In this document: positions 8,619-18,080 of the stretch, one piece after another
Layout of the letters: the number at the start of each line of letters is the position of its first letter
Numbering within the stretch: the stretch's first letter is position 1
Assembly (NCBI GenBank): GCA_014075215.1
Contig: CP046177.1
Location: 2,666,501-2,730,500, forward strand
DNA: 64,000 bases
Reading direction: 5' to 3'
From: Flavobacteriaceae bacterium
GTDB lineage: Bacteria > Bacteroidota > Bacteroidia > Flavobacteriales > Flavobacteriaceae
Notes under the pieces: generated by a model
Told to the model about the DNA's origin: nothing
The model's database searches: none
The model's input: only the letters and a program-made list of their open reading frames with translations
Position numbers and translations under genes: made by a program

Positions 8619-9548
8619 ATGAATAAAATAACGAATCTTTTTGGAATCCGTTACCCGATTATACAAGGAGGTATGATCTGGGTAAGTGGTTGGAAACTGG
8701 CCTCTTCGGTTAGTAATGCTGGTGGTTTAGGGCTTATCGGTTCCGGTTCTATGTACCCTGAAGTGTTGAAAATGCATATTCGGAAATGTAAAAAAGCAAC
8801 TGATAAACCTTTTGGAGTGAACGTCCCGATGCTATATCCGCAAATAGAAGAAATCATGGATATTATTGTGGAAGAAGACATAAAAATTGTGTTTACTTCC
8901 GCAGGAAATCCCAATACATGGACTTCTTTTTTAAAAGAAAAAGATATTACGGTAGTGCATGTAGTGAGTTCTGTAAAATTTGCATTAAAATCACAGTTAG
9001 CCGGTGTAGATGCCGTAGTTTGCGAAGGGTTTGAAGCCGGAGGTCACAATGGGAGGGAAGAAACTACGACATTTACTTTAATTCCGACGGTAAAAGAACA
9101 ATTGAATATTCCGATAATAGCAGCAGGAGGTATTGGTTCCGGTAGAAGTATGCTGGCAGCAATGGTTCTGGGAGCGGACGGAGTGCAAATCGGAAGTCGT
9201 TTTGCAGCGACGAAAGAATCTTCTGCTCACGATAATTTTAAGCAAATGATTGTCAATGTCAAAGAAGGAGATACGGATTTGACACTCAAAGAACTTGCCC
9301 CGGTTCGTTTGATAAAAAACCATTTTTATAACCAGGTACAAACCTTGTATCAAAAACATCCGACAGTAGAAGAAATTAAAGAATTACTGGGAAAAGCCAG
9401 GGCAAAAAAAGGAATGTTTGAAGGAGATTTGGATAATGGCGAGTTAGAAATTGGCCAGGTAGCTGGTTTGATACATGAAATAAAATCAGCAAAAGAAATA
9501 TTGGAAGATATTATAGCTGAGTTTGAAAAAGTAAAAAGAGCACTATGA
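8619..9548 (+). CDS. Nitronate monooxygenase / FabK-like flavoprotein
   Basis: A 309-aa FMN-dependent TIM-barrel protein of the 2-nitropropane dioxygenase family. Signatures: N-terminal YPIIQGGM, GGLGLIGSG, GVNVPML, the EGFEAGGHNGREE loop with the family His, and the phosphate-binding PIIAAGGIGSGRSMLAAMVLGADGVQIGSRF near residues 166-195. Members oxidise alkyl nitronates or, in the FabK branch, reduce enoyl-ACP. Sequence alone does not decide which. It lies 76 bp after mnmA on the same strand and may share its transcript. Confidence 0.85.
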   Translation: MNKITNLFGIRYPIIQGGMIWVSGWKLASSVSNAGGLGLIGSGSMYPEVLKMHIRKCKKATDKPFGVNVPMLYPQIEEIMDIIVEEDIKIVFTSAGNPNTWTSFLKEKDITVVHVVSSVKFALKSQLAGVDAVVCEGFEAGGHNGREETTTFTLIPTVKEQLNIPIIAAGGIGSGRSMLAAMVLGADGVQIGSRFAATKESSAHDNFKQMIVNVKEGDTDLTLKELAPVRLIKNHFYNQVQTLYQKHPTVEEIKELLGKARAKKGMFEGDLDNGELEIGQVAGLIHEIKSAKEILEDIIAEFEKVKRAL

Positions 9549-9625
9549 TAGATAGCATTTTAATTTTAAGATTAATAATTTAAATATAAATAAAAGAAAA
9601 TTAATCCTCTCTCATAAAATTAACG

Positions 9626-9633
9626 TACTTTTG
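9626..9633 (+). promoter_or_regulatory. TAnnTTTG box before the cold shock gene
   Basis: TACTTTTG fits the Bacteroidota -7 box and lies 56 bp before the cold shock start, implying a leader of about 50 nt. No good TTG is seen at the usual distance upstream, so the -33 element is weak. Confidence 0.45.
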
Positions 9634-9689
9634 CCATTTAATATAATGTTGCATCTAACCTAAACGTGTAACATCTTAAAACATTATTT

Positions 9690-9881
9690 ATGAGTAAAGG
9701 CACCGTAAAATTTTTCAACGAATCCAAAGGATTCGGGTTTATTGTAGAAGAAGGAAGCAACAAAGAACATTTTGTACATGTATCAGGGTTACTTGATAGA
9801 ATTCGTGAAAACGATGAGGTTGAATTTGACCTGCAAAATGGAAGAAAAGGATTAAACGCAGTAAATGTAAAAGTAATTTAA
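9690..9881 (+). CDS. CspA-family cold shock protein
   Basis: A 63-aa single OB-fold (cold shock domain) protein that binds single-stranded RNA and DNA. It carries RNP1 (KGFGFIVEE, about residues 12-20) and RNP2 (HFVHVSGL, about 27-34). MSKGTVKFFNESKGFGFI is the classical start. It is monocistronic, with a TACTTTTG promoter box upstream and a stem-loop terminator 30 bp after the stop. The leader of about 50 nt before the ATG could carry the usual post-transcriptional control, but no specific element was identified. Confidence 0.93.
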   Translation: MSKGTVKFFNESKGFGFIVEEGSNKEHFVHVSGLLDRIRENDEVEFDLQNGRKGLNAVNVKVI

Positions 9882-9908
9882 TATATACTTCTGTTAATTT
9901 TTTAAGAG

Positions 9909-9937
9909 AGCCTTTCAATTTTTGAGAGGCTTTTTTT
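9909..9937 (+). terminator. Rho-independent terminator of the cold shock gene
   Basis: AGCCTTTCAA, a three-base loop, then TTGAGAGGCT and a run of seven T. One G-T wobble pair is in the stem. Confidence 0.85.
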
Positions 9938-9951
9938 GTACACTTAAATAA

Positions 9952-10027
9952 TGAACTCGTTTAGACTTTTTGAATTTGCTAAAAAATTGCTGTTTTTCGC
10001 TTAAATCCAAAAAGTCTAAACGAGTTT
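9952..10027. repeat. MITE-like element, internally deleted copy (76 bp)
   Basis: TGAACTCGTTTAGACTTTTT at the left and its inverse at 10008-10027 flank only the end-proximal parts of the 160-bp element seen at 4498-4660. The central part, including the GCGCTACGG stretch, is missing. The result is a near-perfect long hairpin between the cold shock and GH81 genes. Confidence 0.7.
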
Positions 10028-10053
10028 AATATAATCCAAAACAAAATGTCATC

Positions 10054-10090
10054 AAATACGGAATATATCCTATTTTGCAAAGGTTTTGTC
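10054..10090. repeat. CCTATTTTGCAAAGG-type dispersed repeat
   Basis: The string GGAATATATCCTATTTTGCAAAGG is nearly identical to the loop and right arm of the hairpin at 14986-15042 on the far side of the GH81 gene. Half-sites also occur near 43183 and 43334. A single arm is present here. Confidence 0.5.
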
Positions 10091-10189
10091 AAATTATTTT
10101 GATTTAATTCTAACTGTATAGTATTCGTATAGGTCTGCTATTTTAAGATTGCTACAAATTATAATACCTTACGCCAAATTTCCGAATAC

Positions 10190-13100
10190 ATGCATATACC
10201 CAAAAAGATTAAGATAATATTTACGCTTTTTATAGTGCTGTTCATTCATTTTAACGGAGCTACCCAATATACAACTGTCGGGCAAGGAAGCTATACCAAT
10301 GCATTTCCGGGAACCGATTCGGCAGGAAGAAATTCGTTTCCTTCGGGAACTCCGCAAATAAGCGGCAATGCTTTAGGAAAACCGGTACCTACAAATGACT
10401 GGTGGTCAGCTTTACTAAAAAATGACCACGCCAATAACTTATTTAATTACCCTATGGGATTGCGTACGGTTAATGAGGGTCTTGTAGTAAATTATGTGGT
10501 TCCTGCTTCCACACCTAATGGTAGTAGCCAACCTATGGGTCCGGAACTCCCTGTTGTTGTTGGAGTTTCAGGGTTAAATACGAACCGGGCTACTGTTTCC
10601 GATTATTCGGATTGGACAGTTACCATAAACTGGAATGATAACACGCACCATTTTGAAGCAATTGCAGGTATTGGAATGCCATTTATCTATTTTACAAAAT
10701 CGTCTTCTGACGAAGCTAAAATAGTAGTTACCGACGGAAATGTTGTGATCGATAATGAAATGCTAATCATTACAGATTCAGCGCAAGGCTCTGATTATGC
10801 AGTGTATGCACCTGTAGGAAGCTCTTGGTCTCAAAGCGGAACTACCTATACTTCCGATTTAAACGGAAAAAATTATTGGTCAATGGCATTTCTTCCACCA
10901 TCGGCAAGTGCTGTTACCACAGTTGCAAATGAGTATAAAAAACACGCCTATGTTTTTCCAGGTAATACAACTACTACCTGGAGTTATAATGAAAGTAATG
11001 CTAAGTTAACAACCACCTTTACAGTAACTACCGATGTAAAAGAAGGAACAGCATCTACCGTTTTATTAGGATTGCTGCCTCATCAGTGGGTGCATTTGGC
11101 TACTACATCTGCGCAACCCAATGGATATACTTATAGTTCTATCAGAGGCGAAATAAAAACATTAGATGGTAATACATTTATTGTGGAGAATACATTTAAA
11201 GGGATATTACCAACATTACCCTATCTGGACAATTATAGCTCCGGATTCAGTCCGGCAGCCTTAGACGATAAAATCTCCCAAATTGAAAATGAAGGGCTGG
11301 CTACATGGACAGATTCTTACAATGAAGGGCAGGTGATGAATCGAATGATACAAACAGCCCGGATAGCAGATGAAACAGGAGATATAGTGGCAAGAGATAA
11401 AATGATTCTCACCATAAAAGAACGATTGGAAGATTGGTTGAAAGCTGAACCCGGAGAGGTCGCTTTCCTATTCTACTATAATGATACTTGGTCCGCAATG
11501 CTAGGGTATCCGGCAGGCCATGGCCAAGATAATAATATCAATGACCACCACTTCCACTGGGGGTATTTTATTCATGCAGCGGCATTTATGGAACAATTTG
11601 AGCCCGGATGGGCAGACCAATGGGGAGAGATGATAAACCTACTCATTCGGGATGCGGCTTCGGACGACAGAAATGATACGCAGTTTCCTTTTTTAAGAAA
11701 CTTTAGCCCCTATGCAGGACACAGTTGGGCAAATGGTTTTGCAACTTTTCCTTTTGGAAATGATCAGGAATCTACTTCGGAGAGTATGCAGTTCGCGTCC
11801 TCTTTAATTCATTGGGGCACTCTTACGGAAAATGATGCCATTCGGGATTTGGGAATTTACATATATACTACGGAACAAACAGCTATCGAAGAATATTGGT
11901 TTGACATGCACCAAAGAACCTTTAAACCGGGTTATGGATATAGCCTGGCATCGAGAATTTGGGGAAACGGATATGACAATCAAACGTTCTTTACTTCGGA
12001 TATTGCCGCAGCATACGGAATAGAGATGTATCCCATTCACGGAGGGTCTTTATATTTAGGTCATAATACGACATACGCACAATCTTTATGGGCAGAAATT
12101 TCATCACATACAGGTATTTTAAGTAATGAGGCAAACCCTCATTTATGGCATGATACCTATTGGAAATATTTATCCTTTACCGATCCGCAGGCAGCCATTG
12201 ATTTGTACGATTCTTATCCGGATCGCTCTTTGAAATTCGGAATATCAGATGCACAGACCTATCACTGGTTACACGCAATGAATGCACTGGGTACGGTAAA
12301 TGCAACCATTACTGCTGATTATCCCATAGCAGCCTCATTTACTAAAAATGGTGAAATGACATATGTTGCTCATAATTATTCGGATGCGCCTATTACCGTT
12401 ACATTTTCCGACGGTTATGCACTGGATGTTCCTGCCAATGAGATGGTCACCAGTAGAGATATAGATGTTACCGGAGTTTTATCGTCTGATTTTAATCAGG
12501 CTTACCCAGGCGGAAGTGTTCGCCTCACTGCTGCAATTACAGGAACGGGAGTTACCAAAATAGAATTCTTTGACGGGAGCACATCTATAAGAGAAGACAC
12601 ATCCGCACCCTATGAAATAGAAGCCGAAAATCTAACGCTTGGTATTCATGGAATGTATGCCAAAGTGTTTGTGAATGATGCATTTAATATAACAAATATT
12701 GTGAATGTACAAGTTGGAGAACAAGTCCCTTATTTGACAACGGCATATCAAATTCCGGGAATTATTGAAGCAGGTAATTATGATAGATTTGAAGGCGGAG
12801 TTGGGCAAAACATCGCTTATGTAGATACTTCACAGGATAACCAGGGAAATTATAGGACAGACGAATACGTTGATGCTGTTTCGGAGACAGTTGAAGGAAA
12901 AACAGTAGGATGGATCACAGCCGGAGAATGGTTGGAATATAGTATCGATGTGCAAACAGCAGGTTTTTATAATGTTATCATACGATATGCTTCAGGGAAT
13001 TCCAACGGTGGCGGGCCTTTTCATTTTGAAATAGACGGAACTGTCATTAGCTCCGGTACAACATTGACTACCACTAATGATTGGAGCACTTGGGTCGATA

Positions 13101-14974
13101 AAGTGGTAACAAATGTTGAATTAACGGAGGGATCACATATATTGCGATTAGTAGTGACAAATGGTGAATTTAATATAGGAAAAATGGACTTTTCCTATGT
13201 AAGTTCTTTAAATTATGTACCGCCTATTGCGAATGCAGGCACTAATGTAGTAGTGATTTTGCCGGAAACTACAGCAAGTTTAGACGGTTCTTTGAGTAAT
13301 GACCCGGAAGGTCAAACCATTACATACAATTGGGAACAGATTTACGGGCCTTCCATTATAAATTTTGATAATAATACGTCCGTATCGCCTGCCATTTCTA
13401 ATTTGGAAGAAGGTGTATATAAATGTAAACTGACAGTAAGTGATGGTACATATTCAGCGAGTAGTTTTGTTCTGGTAATTGTACAGGCTAATGCCAATGC
13501 GAATCCCACCGCCACCATTACCGCTCCGGCAGACAATTCGTCATTTGCAGAGGGAACAGATATCATGCTATCTGCCACGGCAAGTGATTTGGACGGAACC
13601 GTTTCATTAGTTGAGTTTTACAATGGAGCGGTGAAAATAGGAGAAGATACCATAGCTCCTTTTAGTTTTACCTGGACAGGAGCAAGCCCCGGAACACACC
13701 AAATTACTGCGGTAGCTACAGATAACGAAGGTACTCAGGGAACTTCACAGATAATTCATATAACGGTAAACGAAGTAGTATCATGCAGTGAAACATCAAA
13801 TGAGCATATAGACGGGAACCCGTTTTCAGTTGGATATACCGCAACTTTTGAAACGATAGGAAGTAACGTAACCATTACATTTGAATTATTAGATACGGAC
13901 AGGACAGGGGTGGTTGCTTATTTGTGGCAGCAATCACCTTTTTCGGAAACACAGATGGATCATGTTTCGGGATTAACATTTTCAAAAATAATAGGAGGGC
14001 TGACCACCGGTGCTACGATCTCCTATGCTTGTAAGTTTGCATATGCAGGAGGGTTATCGGTAACGAAATATATAAGTTATGTGGTCGGCGATAATTGTAA
14101 TGGCAACCCTGATGATACTGAAGCTCCAACGAATTTTTCGGCTGCTATTGGAACTATTACATCAAGATCAGTTGAACTTTTATTAACCGGGACCGATGAT
14201 TCCGGAACTGTTATTTACGATATTTCTTATGGTTCGGAAACTATGTCAACAACCGGTGATTCGGGAGTTCAAAAATCATTCATCATTAATGGTTTAACTC
14301 CTGAAACAGTATACGATTTTAGTATTGAAGGAAGAGATATAACAGGCAATACGGCTGCAAATAATCCAATTGCCCTACAGGCAACCACTACAGAAGATAC
14401 AAATACGGCATGTTCGGGAACCAGTTCGGAAGCTCAGCAGGGTACTTTTGATATAGGTTATACTTATCATTTTGAGACTAGTGGAAACGCTGTTACATTT
14501 ACCTTTGAATTACTCGATAATAAAACCGGGGTCATTGCTTATTTGTGGCAGGAATCTCCTTTTACGGAAACACTGATGGATCATGTTTCAGGCTTGACTT
14601 TTTCTAAAACCATAAGCGGGCAAACTATTGGGTCAACCATAAGCTATGCTTGCAAATTTGCTTTTGCCGGTGGATTGGCAGTAACTAAGTACTTTTCTTA
14701 TGAAGTTGGTAATAATTGTACTTTAAGTATAGCAGGTGAGTTGTGGAATCGAACCATTAAGGTATATCCCAATCCGGTAACAGATGTATTGTATACAACC
14801 TCCTTTCAATCAGACATCACAAAAATTGAACTGTTTTCTTTGCTGGGAACTAAAATAAAAGAAATGAGCAGAAACCTACATACAATCCATGTAGAAGAAC
14901 TATCCAGCGGATTGTATTTCATCAAAATACATACGGCAAGAGGTTTTGTGACCAAAAAGATATTGAAAAGATGA
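10190..14974 (+). CDS. Multidomain GH81 endo-beta-1,3-glucanase with T9SS sorting domain
   Basis: A 1594-aa exported enzyme predicted to hydrolyse laminarin-type beta-1,3-glucan. Order: signal peptide (1-26); GH81 catalytic region (about 30-745) with the DHHFHWGYF block (Asp about 452) and DQESTSESMQ (Glu 527 and Glu 531), the expected acid and base region; Big_7 Ig-like domain (760-840); CBM6-like domain (about 857-1003); PKD/REJ-like domain (1011-1100); second Big_7 (1104-1193); an unnamed module (1197-1302); Fn3 (1311-1400); a second copy of the unnamed module (1407-1510); and a type A T9SS C-terminal domain (1518-1594, starting IKVYPNPVTD). It should be secreted or surface-attached through T9SS. 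No polysaccharide-utilisation partners are adjacent. Confidence 0.92.
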   Translation: MHIPKKIKIIFTLFIVLFIHFNGATQYTTVGQGSYTNAFPGTDSAGRNSFPSGTPQISGNALGKPVPTNDWWSALLKNDHANNLFNYPMGLRTVNEGLVVNYVVPASTPNGSSQPMGPELPVVVGVSGLNTNRATVSDYSDWTVTINWNDNTHHFEAIAGIGMPFIYFTKSSSDEAKIVVTDGNVVIDNEMLIITDSAQGSDYAVYAPVGSSWSQSGTTYTSDLNGKNYWSMAFLPPSASAVTTVANEYKKHAYVFPGNTTTTWSYNESNAKLTTTFTVTTDVKEGTASTVLLGLLPHQWVHLATTSAQPNGYTYSSIRGEIKTLDGNTFIVENTFKGILPTLPYLDNYSSGFSPAALDDKISQIENEGLATWTDSYNEGQVMNRMIQTARIADETGDIVARDKMILTIKERLEDWLKAEPGEVAFLFYYNDTWSAMLGYPAGHGQDNNINDHHFHWGYFIHAAAFMEQFEPGWADQWGEMINLLIRDAASDDRNDTQFPFLRNFSPYAGHSWANGFATFPFGNDQESTSESMQFASSLIHWGTLTENDAIRDLGIYIYTTEQTAIEEYWFDMHQRTFKPGYGYSLASRIWGNGYDNQTFFTSDIAAAYGIEMYPIHGGSLYLGHNTTYAQSLWAEISSHTGILSNEANPHLWHDTYWKYLSFTDPQAAIDLYDSYPDRSLKFGISDAQTYHWLHAMNALGTVNATITADYPIAASFTKNGEMTYVAHNYSDAPITVTFSDGYALDVPANEMVTSRDIDVTGVLSSDFNQAYPGGSVRLTAAITGTGVTKIEFFDGSTSIREDTSAPYEIEAENLTLGIHGMYAKVFVNDAFNITNIVNVQVGEQVPYLTTAYQIPGIIEAGNYDRFEGGVGQNIAYVDTSQDNQGNYRTDEYVDAVSETVEGKTVGWITAGEWLEYSIDVQTAGFYNVIIRYASGNSNGGGPFHFEIDGTVISSGTTLTTTNDWSTWVDKVVTNVELTEGSHILRLVVTNGEFNIGKMDFSYVSSLNYVPPIANAGTNVVVILPETTASLDGSLSNDPEGQTITYNWEQIYGPSIINFDNNTSVSPAISNLEEGVYKCKLTVSDGTYSASSFVLVIVQANANANPTATITAPADNSSFAEGTDIMLSATASDLDGTVSLVEFYNGAVKIGEDTIAPFSFTWTGASPGTHQITAVATDNEGTQGTSQIIHITVNEVVSCSETSNEHIDGNPFSVGYTATFETIGSNVTITFELLDTDRTGVVAYLWQQSPFSETQMDHVSGLTFSKIIGGLTTGATISYACKFAYAGGLSVTKYISYVVGDNCNGNPDDTEAPTNFSAAIGTITSRSVELLLTGTDDSGTVIYDISYGSETMSTTGDSGVQKSFIINGLTPETVYDFSIEGRDITGNTAANNPIALQATTTEDTNTACSGTSSEAQQGTFDIGYTYHFETSGNAVTFTFELLDNKTGVIAYLWQESPFTETLMDHVSGLTFSKTISGQTIGSTISYACKFAFAGGLAVTKYFSYEVGNNCTLSIAGELWNRTIKVYPNPVTDVLYTTSFQSDITKIELFSLLGTKIKEMSRNLHTIHVEELSSGLYFIKIHTARGFVTKKILKR

Positions 14975-14985
14975 TATTATAAAGT

Positions 14986-15042
14986 GAGACCTTTGCAAAA
15001 TCAATTCAAATATGGAATATATTCCTATTTTGCAAAGGTCTC
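14986..15042. repeat. GAGACCTTTGCAAAAT hairpin
   Basis: A perfect 16-bp inverted repeat (GAGACCTTTGCAAAAT at 14986-15001, inverse at 15027-15042) around a 25-base loop, directly after the GH81 stop and before the convergent transglycosylase gene. It could act as a bidirectional terminator. The same arm recurs elsewhere, so it is also a dispersed repeat. Confidence 0.65.
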
Positions 15043-15081
15043 AAAGTTTTAAAAGTTGAAAGTTCTAAGTTAAAAGTTCGT

Positions 15082-15972
15082 TCATTTTAAAGGGATTTTA
15101 ACCTCATATAATTTCCGACTTTTATTATTCAGTTTATTTTCCCGTAACCAGGGGTTGTGTAATTTGAGTTCTTTATAATTTGTTCCGAAACGCTTTGCAA
15201 AAGCAGCAATATTTGTAATAACCGTATCTACTTTTACAACAGTGGTTTCGGGCAATATATACAAATCTTCTTGTGTGAACTCAAAACCATATTTTTTGGG
15301 GTTTGATATGATTTCTTTTAAAGCGACAATTCGAAATATATAGCGGGAGGTTTCCGAGTTTAGCAAAACATCGTAAAAATTAGAAACCTGCTGCACCTCC
15401 AGACGTTTTGCTATTCTTGCATTTCCCGCATTGTATGCAGCGGCGGCTAGTGTCCAACTGCCAAAGCGTTCTTTTGCTTTTTTCAAATAGTCGGCAGCTA
15501 CTTTGGTGGCTTTTTCCAAATGGTATCGTTCATCCACATTTTTATTTACCTCCAAACCATATTCTCTTGCTGAATGTTTTAAAAAATGCCAGAAACCGGC
15601 AGCACCGGCAGGAGACGAATTGTTTTGCAAACCACTTTCCGCAACTGCTAAATATTTGAAATCGTCCGGGATTCCGTTGGCTTTTAAAATAGGCTCGATA
15701 ATAGGAAAATATTTGTGTGCTCTTTTAATCATTAGCAAACCATTAGACTGCCAATAGGTATTTACCAACAACTCACGGTCCATACGTTCTCTGACATCAT
15801 GCCGTTCCGTAGGAACTTTTTCACCGGCAAAATGTAATCCTTTTGGAATTTCCAATGCTTTTATAATGTAATTTTCCGCAGTATTTTTGGGATCAACATC
15901 AGCAATATACACACCATTAATAAAGAATATTACCACCAGTACAACCATTAAAAAGCGCATTGATTTTTTCAT
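15082..15972 (-). CDS. Lytic murein transglycosylase (SLT domain, MltD-like)
   Basis: A 296-aa envelope protein with an N-terminal hydrophobic signal/anchor (residues 5-23) and a GH23 SLT domain. The catalytic Glu is in AVAESGLQNNSSPAGAAGFW (about residues 108-127). Downstream are the family blocks ATKVAADYLKK and WTLAAAAYNAGN. It cleaves peptidoglycan glycan strands to 1,6-anhydro ends. The C-terminus lacks a clear LysM motif, although LYEVKIPLK resembles the end of one. It stands alone between GH81 and the hydrolase-mtaB pair. Confidence 0.88.
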   Translation of the reverse strand: MKKSMRFLMVVLVVIFFINGVYIADVDPKNTAENYIIKALEIPKGLHFAGEKVPTERHDVRERMDRELLVNTYWQSNGLLMIKRAHKYFPIIEPILKANGIPDDFKYLAVAESGLQNNSSPAGAAGFWHFLKHSAREYGLEVNKNVDERYHLEKATKVAADYLKKAKERFGSWTLAAAAYNAGNARIAKRLEVQQVSNFYDVLLNSETSRYIFRIVALKEIISNPKKYGFEFTQEDLYILPETTVVKVDTVITNIAAFAKRFGTNYKELKLHNPWLRENKLNNKSRKLYEVKIPLK

Positions 15973-16040
15973 ATATTTCTTCTTTGCTTTAAGAATTTCT
16001 TTAAAGATAACTCTAAAAGTAAAGAATTGTTATAGATTTT

Positions 16041-16697
16041 TCAAGTTAAAGCATTACAAATTATTAGTGAGATGACCTTTGCTTTCATCAAAATCATCAC
16101 GTGTGTTCCATTTTTTACGGGAATGAAACCCTTGATATACCTTACGGGAAATACATTATCTTCCAAGCCTTGAATATGAGTAAGGTTTTCCGGAGGATGT
16201 TCTTGCTTCCAATGCAATACATTGTATATTGCCCATTCCATATATCGCTTATTTCTTACAGATAAATACATATGGTATAACTCGGCGCGTTTTTTCAGGA
16301 AATCTCCAAAGAAATATTTTGTATACTCTTCAAGGTTTTCCACAAGCCGTGTAGGAAATAATTTATATGCTTTTGTCACTTTTGCGAGTTTTAACCGGTT
16401 AGGAAGTTCGCGGTGTGTTTTGATACTGGAAATAATGATAACGTTTTTTGTATCGATAAGTTTACTCATTTCCTGTACTAACACCCCTCCAAAAGAAACG
16501 CCAATCAGTACAGGGCATTTATGAACGATGTCTTTACACATTCTTGCAGCATACTCTTGAATACTTTCATTTGTAGACAATGGAATTTTCCACGATAAAA
16601 GATGAATTTCAAATTGTGTTTCGGGCAATTTTACATGCTCAAAAATTCGGGGGCTTGCAGCTAAGCCAGGCATACAATAAATATGGATTTTTGACAT
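16041..16697 (-). CDS. Alpha/beta hydrolase
   Basis: A 218-aa cytosolic protein with an alpha/beta hydrolase layout: an early YCMPGLAASP oxyanion-hole-like turn, the nucleophile elbow GVSFGG (about residues 82-87), and a late NGTHVMI with the likely catalytic His. The Asp partner is probably in GLEDNVFPVRY. Substrate unknown. It starts immediately after the mtaB stop on the same strand, suggesting co-transcription with that tRNA-modification gene, a linkage I cannot explain functionally. Confidence 0.75.
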   Translation of the reverse strand: MSKIHIYCMPGLAASPRIFEHVKLPETQFEIHLLSWKIPLSTNESIQEYAARMCKDIVHKCPVLIGVSFGGVLVQEMSKLIDTKNVIIISSIKTHRELPNRLKLAKVTKAYKLFPTRLVENLEEYTKYFFGDFLKKRAELYHMYLSVRNKRYMEWAIYNVLHWKQEHPPENLTHIQGLEDNVFPVRYIKGFIPVKNGTHVMILMKAKVISLIICNALT

Positions 16698-18032
16698 CTA
16701 TGCTAACATTTTTTCTTTTACAAAATCAAAACGCATTAGGCCATCTTCATCAATTTTTGTCATTATTATTTTATGTAAAGTATTTACTAATTCCGGATTC
16801 CAGGGCGTTTTTACTTTTACATAGTTTTCTGTAAATCCGTGAATATAACCTTCTTTATTTTCGCTTTCAAATAAAACTGTTGTGGTATTTCCTATTTGTG
16901 TTTCGTAAAATGCCCTACGTTTTTTAACCGATAAACCGCGTAGCATTTTACTACGCTTTGTACGAATATTTTTAGGAACTACATGATTCATAAAAGCAGC
17001 TTCCGTATTTGGACGTTCGGAATATGTAAATACATGCAAATAAGAAATATCCAACTCCTGCAAATAGTGATAGGTCTCTAAAAAAAGCGCGTCTGTTTCT
17101 CCCGGAAATCCAACAATAACATCCACGCCAATGCACGCATTAGGCAACACCTTTTTGATCTTTGCAACCCTTCTTGTATAAACCTCTCGCAAATAACGGC
17201 GTTTCATTTTCTTAAGCAAAATATCATTCCCGCTTTGCAAAGGGATATGAAAATGCGGTACAAATACATTTGATTTGGCTACAAAATCTATCATTTCGTC
17301 TGTCAAGAGATTAGGTTCTATGGAAGATATTCGCAAACGATCGATTCCGTTAACACTATCCAGGGCTTGTATCAATTCCAAAAAAGTATGTTCATGTTTT
17401 TTATTGCCAAACTCACCTTTTCCGTAATCCCCGATATTCACTCCTGTCAACACAATTTCTTTGATGCCTTTTTTAGAGATTTCCTCAGCATTTTGCAATA
17501 TGTTTTTTAATGTATCACTCCTGGAAATACCACGCGCCAGAGGAATCGTACAGTAAGTACATTTATAATCGCAACCATCCTGAACTTTTAGAAATGCCCG
17601 GGTTCTGTCGTCAATAGAGTAAGAGCCTATATAAGAATTGGCGTGGGTAATTTCACAAGAATGTATTTGGGCAGTATCATTTTTAGTCAACTCATTGATA
17701 TAACTGGTTACATTAAATTTTTCTGTTGCTCCCAAAACCAGATCAACACCGTCTATGGCTGCTAATTCTTCTGGTTTTAATTGGGCATAACAACCTATAG
17801 CAATTAAAAAAGCATTTTCATTTTTTCTCAATGCATTTCTAACAACGGTTTTAAATTTTTTGTCGGCATTGTCAGTTACGGAACAGGTATTGATTACATA
17901 AATATCCGCTTTATTGTCAAAAGGAACACGAATAAAACCTTCATTTGTAAAACTACGTGCAATAGTGGCCGTTTCGGAAAAATTAAGTTTACAACCTAAA
18001 GTATAAAAAGCTACTTTTTTATCTGTATTCAT
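16698..18032 (-). CDS. mtaB: tRNA t6A37 methylthiotransferase MtaB
   Basis: A 444-aa radical-SAM enzyme that converts t6A37 to ms2t6A37 in tRNAs. Visible: an N-terminal UPF0004 domain with conserved Cys in YTLGCKLN, INTCSVTD and AIGCYAQ that bind the auxiliary cluster; the radical-SAM motif CDYKCTYC (about residues 154-161); GEFGN and PHFHIPLQSGND; and a C-terminal TRAM-like segment. I chose the inner ATG (MNTDKKVAFYTLG); an in-frame ATG six codons upstream is possible. It is the first gene of an apparent two-gene unit with the hydrolase. Confidence 0.93.
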   Translation of the reverse strand: MNTDKKVAFYTLGCKLNFSETATIARSFTNEGFIRVPFDNKADIYVINTCSVTDNADKKFKTVVRNALRKNENAFLIAIGCYAQLKPEELAAIDGVDLVLGATEKFNVTSYINELTKNDTAQIHSCEITHANSYIGSYSIDDRTRAFLKVQDGCDYKCTYCTIPLARGISRSDTLKNILQNAEEISKKGIKEIVLTGVNIGDYGKGEFGNKKHEHTFLELIQALDSVNGIDRLRISSIEPNLLTDEMIDFVAKSNVFVPHFHIPLQSGNDILLKKMKRRYLREVYTRRVAKIKKVLPNACIGVDVIVGFPGETDALFLETYHYLQELDISYLHVFTYSERPNTEAAFMNHVVPKNIRTKRSKMLRGLSVKKRRAFYETQIGNTTTVLFESENKEGYIHGFTENYVKVKTPWNPELVNTLHKIIMTKIDEDGLMRFDFVKEKMLA

Positions 18033-18080
18033 TCTTGTACATTTGAGCAAGACAAATTTACAATAATTATCAGGAAAGAA

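Noticed and set aside
15408..15757. Plus-strand frames across the lytic transglycosylase gene
   Set aside because: They are opposite the SLT catalytic domain. Composition follows the antisense of a conserved gene.
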